From positions 2,356,001-2,420,000 of the forward strand of contig JAITYX010000047.1 of assembly GCA_021018815.1 (NCBI GenBank): a DNA stretch of 64,000 nt. Reading direction: 5' to 3'. A program made the translations under genes and the position numbers. The notes beneath the pieces were generated by a model, which saw only the letters and a program-made list of their open reading frames with translations, made no database searches and had not been told where the DNA came from. The stretch is from Talinum fruticosum (taxonomy: Eukaryota; Streptophyta; Magnoliopsida; Caryophyllales; Talinaceae). Every line of letters starts with the position of its first letter. The first letter of the stretch is position 1. Of this stretch, positions 47,901-59,129 are shown in pieces.

Positions 47901-49912
47901 ATGGGGAGGTCGAGGAGAAAGTACAAGAACTCAAGAACGAAGGTACAAGTAGGTCTCCCTAAGAGGAACCCACGAGTGTTCAAACCAGCCTTCAATCTTC
48001 CCCGAAGCTTCGAACCCTACTTGACCCACTGGGCACCAAATGGGACGAGAAGGGCAGCGTTATTAGCAATTACAAGCAGTTTGGGGTCGTTTCCAACCCC
48101 AATTTGCTCGGCGTCAGGGCCCGTACTTCTCACATCATCGAGAGCGATACGCTCCAAGTCCCCCTCCTCTCGCTGAAGACCCCGCTGATATCAAAGTTGA
48201 TGAGTTCGAGCCCATTGATTCTGGAAGCGATCTTGAAGAAGATGGTTAGTTTCTTCTCTTTCTTTTATTATTTGTGATTCTGTGTTTGGTTTCTGTTTTG
48301 ATTTGGTTTTGTGCGTCTTCGCCTTTTCGTTTAGGTATGATTCTTTCTGATTGAGAATGTAAATTAGGGCTTTCTTTGAAGTTAAATTCCTAATTCAAAA
48401 AAAGATTGAGGGTTTTGTTGAGATTAAATTTTGTGGGTAGTAAGGGTAATTGTTTCTTGGCTCGCTTTTTTAGCTGTGAGAAGTAGGGATTAGATATGAA
48501 AGGGAGATTACCTTACTGGGTGTATTTCTACACTGGGTATCATTTTGGGACGGAGTGAGTAATATAAACGTGGTGGTTTGAGCTTTGATATTTGAACACT
48601 TGATTATTGGAGTTTTTCAAGTTCTTTAAATCGTAGTCACGGTAGCCTGTGCCCCAGTCTTGGTGCTAAAATTTTAGTGCTTTTGAAATTGAAATAGTGC
48701 TTGCAAACACATTCTCTTTTGTTGCCTGGGTTATGAAATTAATGCACTTTTAGATGATTTGGATTGGGGGAAAGAGCTGGTGTTTCGGTTCCCTGGTTTC
48801 TGGAATTGCGTGTAGTGAAATGAGTTTGAATCTGACTGCTGAGGAGGAAAATTAATCGGTCAGACAGATGATGCACTGTGCACTAAAATTTTAGCTCATC
48901 ATGCATGGAACATCAATGAGATTATGTGTAAGAATTTACTCTGTTAATGTATGTGTTGAGACGTACTTTAAATGCCATTTGATCAGAACTTATTGAATAG
49001 TTGTTGTATTGTTGTGGCTAATACTGCAAATTGGCCTTCCCCAAACCTAGCCATGCAAATGAATCTGGACACATAGGCTGTTTTTATTACTACTTTTTAT
49101 GTTATGCAATGGCTGAAATTGATCTTAGAATTTAAGGAAGATCTTGTTATATGAAGCATAATGGATGACCACAACATCGACAAAGATTACTATGTGAAAA
49201 CTGCATTGTGCTGTGCACTTCAGGCATGGGCTGTTGACCAAAGGTACAAGCTTGTACATTTCAGATTATGGCTAAAAACATCAAAAAAATTACAAACTAT
49301 CCATGATGGAGACTTATACATGAGACCGGGTAAACATAGTTCCCTGGAGCACTGATGCTGTCTAGTATAATGAATGTGCACATCATTTTAAGAGACCGGG
49401 TAAACATAGTTCCCTGGATATTAATGTGTTCAACCTACATTGCGCATTAACCCCACATAATTCTTGTGGCCCTTGAACTTTATGGTTATAGCCTTACCAA
49501 GCCTCCAATTTTTATCAGGCATGTGTATTTTTGAGGAAAATCACTCATGAAGTCACTATTTGACATATTATTCTCTTGGTTATATATAGATCTTAAAACA
49601 GCTCTTGGAAAGAAGCGTAGGGATGGTAAAAGCGCCCCATCACAGCCACTTACAGCCATGCAGCGAGCGCATCTTCACCCCTAATTGAGAAGTATGGAGA
49701 TGACTATGAGGTAAGTCAATTTTGTTTGGCCAAATAAGCATGCCTAGTTCTTCGGTTTATGCTTCTGTGCTAAAAGACTTTCCCTTGCTTGGCAGAGCAT
49801 GTTTAGGGATACAAAACTGAACAATATGCAGCATTCTGTTGCCACTCTGAGAAACTTGTGCCAAAGATATCACCTATGGAAAGACAAAAATCCCTTGATC
49901 TTGGCAAAGTGA
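47901..49912 (+). CDS. NOP16: Ribosome biogenesis protein NOP16-like
   Basis: Exons are 47901-48244, 49590-49710 and 49796-49912, with introns of 1345 and 85 bases and GT-AG borders. The protein starts MGRSRRKYKNSRTKVQVGLP, the family's basic N-terminus. It continues, across frame changes, with NPNLLGVRARTSHIIESD, DLKTALGKKRRDGKS and, at the end, MQHSVATLRNLCQRYH and KDKNPLILAK. About 194 residues result, a usual plant length. NOP16 is a nucleolar factor for assembly of the 60S ribosomal subunit. The frame is broken three times by single-base losses (48000-48003, 48160-48164 and about 49673-49681). Introns are kept, so this is not a processed copy. It is either a functional gene with sequence errors or a recent pseudogene. 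Confidence 0.88.
48000..48164 (+). other. Two single-base losses in NOP16 exon 1 (C runs)
   Basis: At 48000-48003 four C replace an expected five: upstream reads KPAFNLP and only the next frame gives PKLRTLL and WDEKGSVISNYKQFGVV. At 48160-48164 five C replace an expected six: after SDTLQV the next frame gives PPLAEDPADIKVDEFEPI. Both sites are short C homopolymers. Confidence 0.85.
49323..49422 (+). repeat. Direct repeat of 27 bases in NOP16 intron 1
   Basis: GAGACCGGGTAAACATAGTT followed by CCCTGGA occurs at about 49323 and again about 70 bases later, unchanged. It is intronic and has no evident role. Confidence 0.8.
49673..49681 (+). other. Single-base loss in NOP16 exon 2
   Basis: The exon reads QPLTAMQRAHL, then reaches a TAA at 49682-49684 or shortly before in the original frame. 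The next frame gives PLIEKYGDDYE up to the donor. One base is missing, either in the C run 49678-49681 or in the bases just before it. Confidence 0.8.
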
Positions 49913-50464
49913 AGTTTAGTCTGATCAATACATGTTGAGCACCTTGAGGATACGACATCTCTGCCTGATTGAATTTGTGTTTACGATATTAGACAGAGAA
50001 GTGATGTAATTTTTGACAGTTAGATAAATCTTCAAAATTAAAGAAGTTTTCCGTTGGCTTGCCTTGGCTATTAATTGGATATTTTTCTGTAGCTCTGTGT
50101 GTGTATGTATGGTTGGGAACATTCAATTGAAGTTTTGTGAGATACTATCAAAGACCTGTGTTTGAATTCTGCTACATGAGCTTTGGCACGTGGCAGACAT
50201 AATACCAAGGCAACTGGTCAAAGCTTATATCATGCCTTTGGGTTTTGGAGCACATACTACACCGAGTTACCGACTTATATATGATGAATACATGACATTC
50301 ATGTATATTAAAACCCATTTATATGAAAGGGGAAAAGAAAAATTACAACTTATATTTTGCAGGAATTGGTGAATAACCTTGTATGGTTTACATTTTGTTA
50401 GAGTTTAATCAATCTAAAAAACAACAATGTCATTGTTTAAAACATACGAGTGGAACAAACAATA

Positions 50465-51120
50465 GCTCTGTTTGGTAATCAACTATTAGTTGTTTGTATT
50501 TGTTGTGTGACTTAACTGTTTATATTAACTACTTGAGGAAAAAGTGTTTTGATAAAATTAACTGTGTCTAACAAAATTGGTTGGTGAAATTTTATTTATG
50601 CTCATATTTCAATTCATTAACTGTTTTATACATTATAATTGTTTTTATTTCATATTTATATTTTTCTCAATATTAATTAAGAATTATGTGATATGTAAAA
50701 TTACATTTATACCTTCTATGCAATTTTAATCTTGAATGTTTTTTTAAAGTTTATTTTTAATAATATATTTGAAATTCACGTGACAAAACTATTTATTTAT
50801 TATGATGACTAAATTATTTGTTAAAATATAGACAATATTAAAATTAAAAAATATTAACTTAAATATTTATAATCATCCTCTAATTTACTATGGTAATTAG
50901 TGTAATTTTATAAAAATATGAAGGATAATATAATAATTTTAAATATTAATTGTAATAAATTCTTCTAAAAACCTCTTCCAAAGACCTTTTTATATAAGAG
51001 CTTTTTGGATAAAAAAATTATTCTAAAAATCTCTTTACCAAATAATCTACTTAGCTTTTTAATCTAATCAAACTTCTAAAAAAACTTTTTAGAAGCAAAA
51101 ATTTCTTTGTCAAATACCCC
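50465..51120. mobile_element. Candidate MITE, about 656 bp
   Basis: The left end GCTCTGTTTGGTAATCAA and the inverted right end GGGGTATTTGACAAAGAA match at 11 of 18 positions. CAATA flanks both sides (50460-50464 and 51121-51125). GTTTGGTAA-type ends are common in plant MITEs. The interior is very AT-rich and non-coding. Superfamily is uncertain. Confidence 0.4.
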
Positions 51121-51516
51121 CAATATCTATAACAACATTAAGGTACCAACAGCTCAATTTCTTGGCCAAAAAGAGTATAAAAATTTGTATGATTTTTACT
51201 AATTTAGATAAAGTTTATGGAGCAAAAGAAAAAGGCAATAGTATAGTTAGTATTCTTAATAATAGTGACTATGCGGTTCAAAACGATTTACAGTATGGTT
51301 TAGTTCCAAAATTTTTATCAAATCAAACCATAAACCAAATCTTCACACTTTTTGAGAGAACCCATAAACCAAAGAGCAAAACCAAACCACAAAGACAAAT
51401 TCTGACTTCGTTCACGGTTTAACCAAACTACTTACACCCATAGTAACAATTGATGGTGCAGTAACCGTTCTGTTAAATAGTAGTTTACATTCTAAAAGGC
51501 ACTAGTCGATGTCCTA

Positions 51517-51875
51517 TTCGGCAAACCGAGCTATTTAGGATATCAGCAAAATGAGCTATTTGTGTAGCTAATCGGTGATACCTGTTTAGGTAGATGATAA
51601 GCTGTTAAATTTTAGTTGTTAGCGGATAATTGTTCAAATGAGCGGTTGAATAAATGTATTTGATAAATTTAGTGATTGAGGTAACTAATTATTGTAAATT
51701 GACATAAAATGATATAGATAATTTGTCAATATAAATTAATGAAGGGATATTTTTGTCAAAAAAATACGAAACGCTACTTTTATATGTAAAAAGCTAATCT
51801 TCTTGACTTTTCAAAAACACTACTTAAAACACTATAAGTTACTGCAAACGTTAATTGAAATACTATTTTGCCGAA
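51517..51875. mobile_element. Candidate MITE with TTCGGCAAA inverted ends
   Basis: It begins TTCGGCAAACCGAG and ends ATTTTGCCGAA, so the first nine bases of both ends are exact inverse copies. The interior is AT-rich and non-coding. A convincing target duplication was not found. Confidence 0.45.
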
Positions 51876-52424
51876 CACTAATATTTGGTTGATTAGTGTT
51901 TTGACCACACTAAAAGCTATTCCATTGTGGAAGACGGCCTAAATGGATGACAGTTGATGCTAATCAATTTGGAAAGGCATGTCAAAAATCTAATTTGCAT
52001 CTGGTTAATCAAGCATAGACAGACAATTAACCATAAACAGACAATTCACCTTTGGAAAGGCTTTATTAATGTTTAATTTACATGTGGTTAATCAAAGTAA
52101 AAACGAATATTTGAATATCTATATACATAACACCACACCAGGAACTCCAACCCAGAAAAGGCATTCTGGAAAAACAAGCTGCACAGTTTTTATCTGCTGA
52201 AAGCATTCACAAATCAGAAAGCTTTCGCAGTCACAAATCAGAAAGCTTTCTCTCAAACATGATTTTTTTAAGAAAAACCTTGTATTGAAATAAACATGAA
52301 TTAATTTTTTGTTTCAAAAAATTTGTATTGAAATATTGGATTAAGACGACAAATGTGGTACGTTTGTGAGATCAGAAAGAAAACTGTCTAGCCAGGGTGG
52401 ACAAATTCGTGCAAGTGCCTTCTT

Positions 52425-55400
52425 TCAGCCAACCATGAAAGCACGGCACTGAGATTCCCAATAGTCTTTTGCTTGCTTTACCCTCTCTGCTCTCTCTAAC
52501 TTCAGTCTCTCTTCCCAGTAGTCATGGCACCTGTACACAATATTATCATGAACTAGGGACTCCTTTTTCTTTTTCTTTTTCTTTTTTTTTTGGGAGGGGG
52601 TCGCAACTTGCAAGACCAATGAAAAACCTAGGGACCTGTTTTCCCTCTTTTTGACATGAAAGCATATGGGAAGTTTATTAGGCCGTTAAGCTAAAGCAGG
52701 ACTTAAAAGTAGCTCTTTGCCTTGCTAGAGATGAGGTTTCACAGATTGGATCTCCTTTGGACCCCAACATGCACGAGGGAGGAGGACCCTTAGGGGGAAG
52801 AGGGGCAGTTAATACCATTGAGCTTGTAAAGTTCTTATATGGAGTAAGGTTGCATAGACGAAGAATCACAAACATCAATTAGTAGGTAATATTTCACAAA
52901 GGGATCATGCCTACCTCCGGCTTAGTAGAATATTCAGCTCATCTAAGTGCAAAGCACCACCATAAACTCCAGCCTGACAATGATGGCAAATGAATCAGGT
53001 AATATACGAGTCATATTAAGGCATTTATGCTAGAAGCCAGTTGTATGTGTCTAGGCTATTTCAGTTACGGCCTTGATTTCACCCCAAAGTACCTGTGCTG
53101 GACAATTAATACTGAACAATATGGGCATTTGGATCCTTTGTTTTAGACAACATAGAAAATTACGTGAAAATGATCCAAGTCTAGCACCACCGGGGCCCGT
53201 TTTGGGTCCTGAAAAGCCCAGTGTGGACAGCACTGACTAAGTCCGAATTATGGCAACAGGAGATTCATAACATGAGCATGAAGAGTCACATATGCTGTGC
53301 TGCACCACAACCTTAGTTTGTTTAGATTGATAAGAATGTTTTTGGTGCTGAGTGATTAAAAAAACAAAGAGAAAATAGGGTTATGATTTACCTCTCGGCA
53401 AAGAGGGCACCTCTCCTTCAGAGATGCTGCCTGTAGTCCATCAACTACAGTCACTGATGCACAAGAGCAGGCACACATGAAGCAGAAAATATGACCACAA
53501 GTAAGGGTGATAGGGTCAAACACTGTGTCCTGTTTTTGCAATAAAAGATCCGTTAGTCTAATCCCAGGACAGGGGTTGTAGTTTCATCCAAAGTCTAACC
53601 ACCCTTCCCCATTTCAAATAAAAGCAACAGTTTGTTTGTTGAAAGCATGGGAAATAAAACAAGAGATAATCATCTCTATCTCTCTCCGGCCCTCCGGGCT
53701 TCCCAGGCACATAAGGAGCATAGGATGGATGGTCTACCCTCCTGCCTGGCTCAATACTATGTGCCAGCAACCTTAGCCACGTAAGTTAAAGTGTATCAGT
53801 AAGAATAACATAACCTAATTCCCATATGGCATATAATCAAATCCGAACCCCAAGGTTGTAGAGGTATTCTGGCCACTATAGCACCAGCACCACTCAGTTC
53901 TCATGAGGAAAATATCACACATACCGAAGCCTTACATATCATAGATTTTATTCATGGCTTAATTATGATTTCAACTGCTGGTTTGCCTAAAAACCGGGGG
54001 GTGTATCACTGACTCACAAAAATTGGATAATTCATTAAGCATTAAAAAATTAAGAGTCTTTCCTTTCCCTAGGAAGCATCCGACGGTCAGCTAAGGTAAT
54101 GTTCAAGCAGTTCCAAAGGCCACCAACAAACCAAATTGAAATATATAATCAAATGTGAAGGAAACTTGAAGCAATAAAAATTGGCACTGCTGTATAACAG
54201 TTCATTTTCTTGTGCTCCTCTTTGAAGCTTCAACAAACTAGTTGTTTATCAACATATTTTTTCGGGTTAAATCAAGCTGCTTCCAAGACTACTCGTAAGG
54301 ATCAAAAGTTGGAACATCTACTTTTCCCTCTTCAAAAAATACCATAATCAAATAATAACATGTCTGAAATGAACTGAAAGCAGAAACAGAAAGATGCAAG
54401 ATTGCTTAGTTTTGGTAGGATTAAAAAAGAAAAAGGTGGATATTGCCATGGCTCATGATAAGCTATTTTAAAAATATAGCAAGGTCAACACCCCATCAGG
54501 GAAGTTGTCAAGATAAGCTCCATGAAAAACTCTTTCTTGTGTAGCACGATTATGAAAGTCATATATCATTCTTAAACATGAATAAAGACTAATGATCAAA
54601 TTGATAAATTCAAAATACAACTCAATTTGCAAGTGGAACAGCAGACCCAAAATTAAAAAAGAAGGCAACTTCAACTTATTGCATTTTAAAATTCCAAATC
54701 CATGCCACCCAATAGAAGACGAGAATGGAAAACTATAAAAGCTATTGGACAGAGATATATATACTCACCAAACAAACAGAACACGTCAAGTCAATATCAA
54801 GCTTGATAGAATCAAACAGCTCACAGGTTAGAGACGGCTTTCCATTGGTAAATTTCAGAGAGCAGCCTTCGAACAATTGAGGTGGCTTTCTAGTCTTTGC
54901 ATTTGGATTTTCTTCCCTCAAATTGATGTGGAAAGCCATAAGCTCGCAGAGCCACGGAGATTGGAGGATCTCAAGATGAATACTTTGAGCATGTGATTTG
55001 AACATTTGACCTTGCTTGGAGTCATGAATCTGTCATTAAAATTAGTATACATACATTTCCAAATTACCAATTATTTTAGTCTTCTGACAAATTCCACAGA
55101 ATCCCAAAGAATCTCTAAAGTCAGAGGATTCGACCTTATCATACTTCTTCAGAATCTTCCGGACTGCGATAGCATTGATCATGGCATAAGTAACTAGGTC
55201 CTGTCCCTCCTGAATCAAAGAAATGTGATCCTGCTTGCCTTTGCACCATATGTAATACTTTTTGAGGCCCTTTGCTAAATGTATGTCAAGCAACTTTTGA
55301 GCACAATCATTGAAACAAGACACTATGGCTGACATTTCCTTGAGCAGAGAAGGGAAGAATGTCCCATCGCAGACTGCGAATGTGAATTAATAACCATTAG

Positions 55401-56294
55401 AATTCAACTAAATGGATCATTAACGCGTGAGACTGCATGGTACTTTGCAATTGTATTATTCATAATACAACAAATTTAGGCTTGACTGATCAAAGAGGAC
55501 TTTTTTCTTCAAAAAGCCAATTTCAGGGGTGTAATAGACAGTTCCCAACGCCCCTTCAATCATGCTTTATGCTGTGCCTACATAAAAAGCATGTATACCC
55601 TCTTCATCCACTCTCTAAATGCGGGTTTATAACACTTAACCGTAAGAAAATACTAACAGCTTTGAAGCATGAATTATGCCACTTAATCGTATGACAAATG
55701 CTCAAAAAACTTTGAAGTTCAACCATACCAAACTAAACCAATACTCGGAGCCCACATAGAACATTTTGAAGCTCAATGAATGTTGATTTTTGTCCATCTC
55801 ATATCATTGAGAAAATCAATCGCATTCACGATTGCACGTCCAAAAACAAAAAAAAGAAAGAGCATACCTGAACATACATAATTGTACAAATAAAAATCTC
55901 AACTCATACCGAATTTATCAAATTAAACAAATAAAAGAGCGAGAAAAGAGTGACAGTTAATGAACATTTGAAGATACGAGGTTATCAATGCACGAGCCAA
56001 AGGAGCAGCCAATTCTAAGATATCAAATCAATAAATTTTGTTTCATTTCAACCATAAACCCTCAGGAAATTCAACCAAGTTGGGGTTTGTTTAATTCAAA
56101 TTGGGTATTTTTGAGCTTACCAGCGCATTGATGAGGGCAATTGGAGGCATTCAGGTGGCCATTATCATGGAACTGGTGAGATTGGATGTCTTGCCTACAT
56201 TTTTCAGGATTTTCTTCAAATTTTTGAATCCAACTGCGGGCAAATCCTTCTTCATTCCTTGCATGTACTCCGCGTAGGTCTTGCAGAACTTCAT
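52425..56294 (-). CDS. NLA: SPX-RING E3 ubiquitin ligase, NLA/BAH1-like
   Basis: Exons on the - strand: 56294-56121, 55373-55135, 55029-54769, 53529-53392, 52973-52915, 52530-52425, in consistent phases, giving about 325 residues (Arabidopsis NLA has 335). The N-terminal SPX domain opens [20 protein letters not shown] and continues with GFKNLKKIL and [14 protein letters not shown] [11 protein letters not shown]. The RING spans about 221-269 as C-x2-C-x11-C-x-H-x2-C-x2-C-x21-C-x2-C ([20 protein letters not shown]). The C-terminus [19 protein letters not shown] is typical. NLA ubiquitinates plasma-membrane PHT1 phosphate transporters, linking nitrogen and phosphate status; SPX senses inositol polyphosphates. 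Exon 1 lacks one base at 56200-56204, breaking the frame. It converges on NOP16. Confidence 0.92.
56200..56204 (-). other. Single-base loss in NLA exon 1 (A run)
   Basis: On the coding strand five A are present where six are expected. Upstream reads NLKKILK. With one more A the frame continues [16 protein letters not shown] and NCPHQCA up to the donor and joins exon 2 in phase. As written, the frame shifts and meets a stop within the exon. Confidence 0.85.
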
Positions 56295-56295
56295 C

Positions 56296-56430
56296 CTCTC
56301 TCTCTCTCTCTCTCCCCCTCTCGCAATAAACTACCCAGAAAACAGTTTATAAAGCAACCCAAAAACTCTCTCTCTCTCTCTCTCCTCGCAATAAACTACC
56401 CAGAAAACAGTATGTAAAAGCAACCCAAAC
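56296..56430 (-). repeat. Tandem duplication in the NLA 5' leader
   Basis: Two adjacent copies (about 56296-56365 and 56366-56430) each consist of a CT run followed by TCGCAATAAACTACCCAGAA and AACAGT...AAAGCAACCCAAA. They start two bases upstream of the start codon, so both probably lie in the 5' UTR or core promoter. On the coding strand the CT runs read as GA repeats. Confidence 0.8.
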
Positions 56431-56486
56431 ACTAATCGATGGGCCAATTCAAGAGCTCTTTGTCTATCATTGCTTACTCTCAATAA

Positions 56487-56489
<3 letters not shown>

Positions 56490-56524
<35 letters not shown>
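56490..56524. repeat. (CT)n microsatellite upstream of NLA
   Basis: About 17 uninterrupted CT units, some 200 bases upstream of the NLA start codon. Confidence 0.95.
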
Positions 56525-56528
<4 letters not shown>

Positions 56529-56559
56529 TTAACGGCTTTGTTTATGGTGGAAGTGAGTA

Positions 56560-59120
56560 ACGACGGATTGCTTTATGAGAGAGAAAATATCCGACGGTCA
56601 AGGGTCATTAAAAAATGTCTAGAAGAATTTAGGGAGTGCTTTTTTATGGAAGAATTTAGGGAGTGTTTGGTATGCTAGAATGGAAATTGAAAACTCCGGG
56701 TTCAAATTTCGTTTTAGCAATTTAGTTGGGATATTTTAAGGATGGTAAATATTTTTCTTAGATATTTAGTTTGGATATTTTAGGGATGGTAAATAGTTAG
56801 AGGTTTTAAGTCATCCTAAAATAAGAGAGGTTGAATTTCACTCTTTATGGGATCAATTCTCTAACCCCTTAGCATCAACTTATTGTTATAAATAAAAAAA
56901 AGAAATTTTCTAATAAAAATTTTCAACCATTCTTCCTCATGTCACTCCTATCCTAGCTGTGGTAGAGAGAGGACCGAACTTCAGCCGATGCTCCACTGGC
57001 AGCAACCCAATTTTTGAAGTACGTGTTCCTTTCCGATCTAGGGGTGGTTGGGTGAAACCCTATATCTTCTCCTAAGAATTTAGGCCTCACAAAAATGGCA
57101 TTAACTCGATTATTTTGATTTGTATAATCCGAAAAAATAGGTATGATCACAAAAATTTATCTACATTTTAAATTCGATCATGCCCGATTTCATATTTGGA
57201 TTCGAGGTTATCTAGATTTTTAGTAAATTCGGGTTCATCCATATATTAATTTGTCCAAAACTTAAATTATTTGCGGAACATGGATGTTAAAATTAAGCCT
57301 TAAGAGCCTAAAAAGTTGATAATATATTAGGCACTAATATATAGGCTTCTTTAAAGCTCAAAATGTAGGTAAAATGTCAAAAGGTAATAGTATATGATCT
57401 GTTTAGTGATATAACACATTCGGGCATGCATGTTTAGTCATCAAACACTGTAAATGGAAGACCTATCTAAAATTTCAATCCAAACATCTAGACAACTAGG
57501 TTTGAAAGTTAAACATCTCGGTTCAATTTGAATCGAGTATAGCCGAACTTTTTGGAATAGAGTTATGTATGGTAATTTTGACCAAATGACTAGTTTGTCC
57601 AAACTTAAATTGAGAGAGAGAGAGAGAGAGAGAGCCTCGGTTGGTTTAATAGATCGAATTTGAATTTTATGTAAGTGCATTGGATTATTGAGTAATATTG
57701 TTTCTAGTTACGGGTTTTTATTGTCATGAATCGCGTGATATTTATCAATGTTAGTAACAAAACTCAACTAACAAGGTTAACAAGGATGAAATGAACCATA
57801 TTTCTTTTTAAACCCACATTAAGGGTTCTAAAAATGATTTTCAAGCTTGTTACGAGAATAATCAAAATATCTCTCCGCATATTGCGAATGCCGAGAATTA
57901 TCCAATTTTTATGGAGAATCTCACACTATAACATCAAAATTATGGGGCTTTTGATGATAAAGAGAAGACGGTTGACAACTTTTCATGTTTTTTCAACTCT
58001 CCTATTAAGGTTAACCTTAAAGTTCAAGAAATAATTGAAAGTAAGAAAAGCTCAAGAATGAAGGTGAACAAACATCCGGATAAGAAAATTATTGTGAATG
58101 ACCAAGATATGGTACAAAGTAAAGAAACATAGGATTTACCTACTCCTAGATAGGTTGCACAAGAGGTACAAGAGATTTTTGACATTAGAAGAAAATATGT
58201 ATGCCTTTTATAGGAGATAAAGTTTGAGTTTAAGAAGAATAACTTAAGAGTTTGAGGAAGGAGCTTGATAACATAAAACAAACTTGATGCCAATCCTTCT
58301 CTGAAGATTGACTCCAACCTTTTAACTTAAATAGAGGTTTTTTGGGGCGAGCTAGCTATTAGATTTTTGTCTTTTAGTTGCCTTTTCCTACCTGAAACAA
58401 GCTTTGATTCATACCTTTTTTTTTTTTTTTTTAAGTTGTGAGTTATTTTTATTAGCGATTGTATTTTGTGTTGTGCGTTTACCACTGATTCAGGACTTTG
58501 TCCAACTAATGATAAAAAAAATTAAAAAATAATATTTTGGTCCACTAAACTAAGCTACAATAATATATGAGATCAAGATATTTAGAAATGAACAAACTTG
58601 TCAATTTTCTTTTGTAACAATGAACATATACTAATCAATTGATAATTTTTCAGTTAAAACTCAGACTAATTAATTTCCCTCTATTTTGATCCCCTGCAGT
58701 AAAATATTTTTTTCATATTTATCCCCCTAATTCAAGACTCTATGTCATCTCTTTCTCTCCCTCTCTCCCCCTATTCATCCGCTCATTTCCTTTCTTCCTT
58801 CGTTGCTAAAACTTCTTCAGGTATAAGTAAATTATTTTTCTTATTTTCATAATTATAACTTTAAGTAGGTTACTATCGAGGGTTATAAAAGGATATTTTT
58901 AATATAATTCAAATTTATTTAATCATTTTTTAATTTAAACAAAAAATTTTAATAAATTTATTTCAACTTTTACATGCTCCATGATTTGGAAATAATAAAT
59001 TAATTTCAATTATTAATTTTACACATTTTTTCAATTGATAAAGCCCTGGGGGCAAAGAGAGCATAGCTCAAAAAACACAGACAACTTCCATAATACAATA
59101 TCAGTACATCTTGCTTCCTA
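56560..59120. other. Intergenic DNA, no gene recognised
   Basis: No protein-coding or RNA gene is supported. A (GA)n run lies at 57612-57634. The stretch 57830-58520 has scattered Lys-rich open frames and ends with GACTTTGTCCAACTAATGAT followed by A-rich sequence, which could be the tail of an old LINE on the + strand, but no domain confirms this. Confidence 0.5.
57612..57634. repeat. (GA)n microsatellite
   Basis: About 11 uninterrupted GA units. Confidence 0.9.
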
Positions 59121-59129
59121 TTCTGGTCT

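Noticed and set aside
48540..48565. Stowaway MITE end (GGGACGGAGTGAGTA) in NOP16 intron 1
   Set aside because: Only one end is visible; no left end with a TA flank was found.
56295..57000. A miR827 target site upstream of NLA
   Set aside because: The site known from Arabidopsis NLA was looked for by eye on the - strand and not seen; a spliced upstream leader outside this stretch cannot be excluded.
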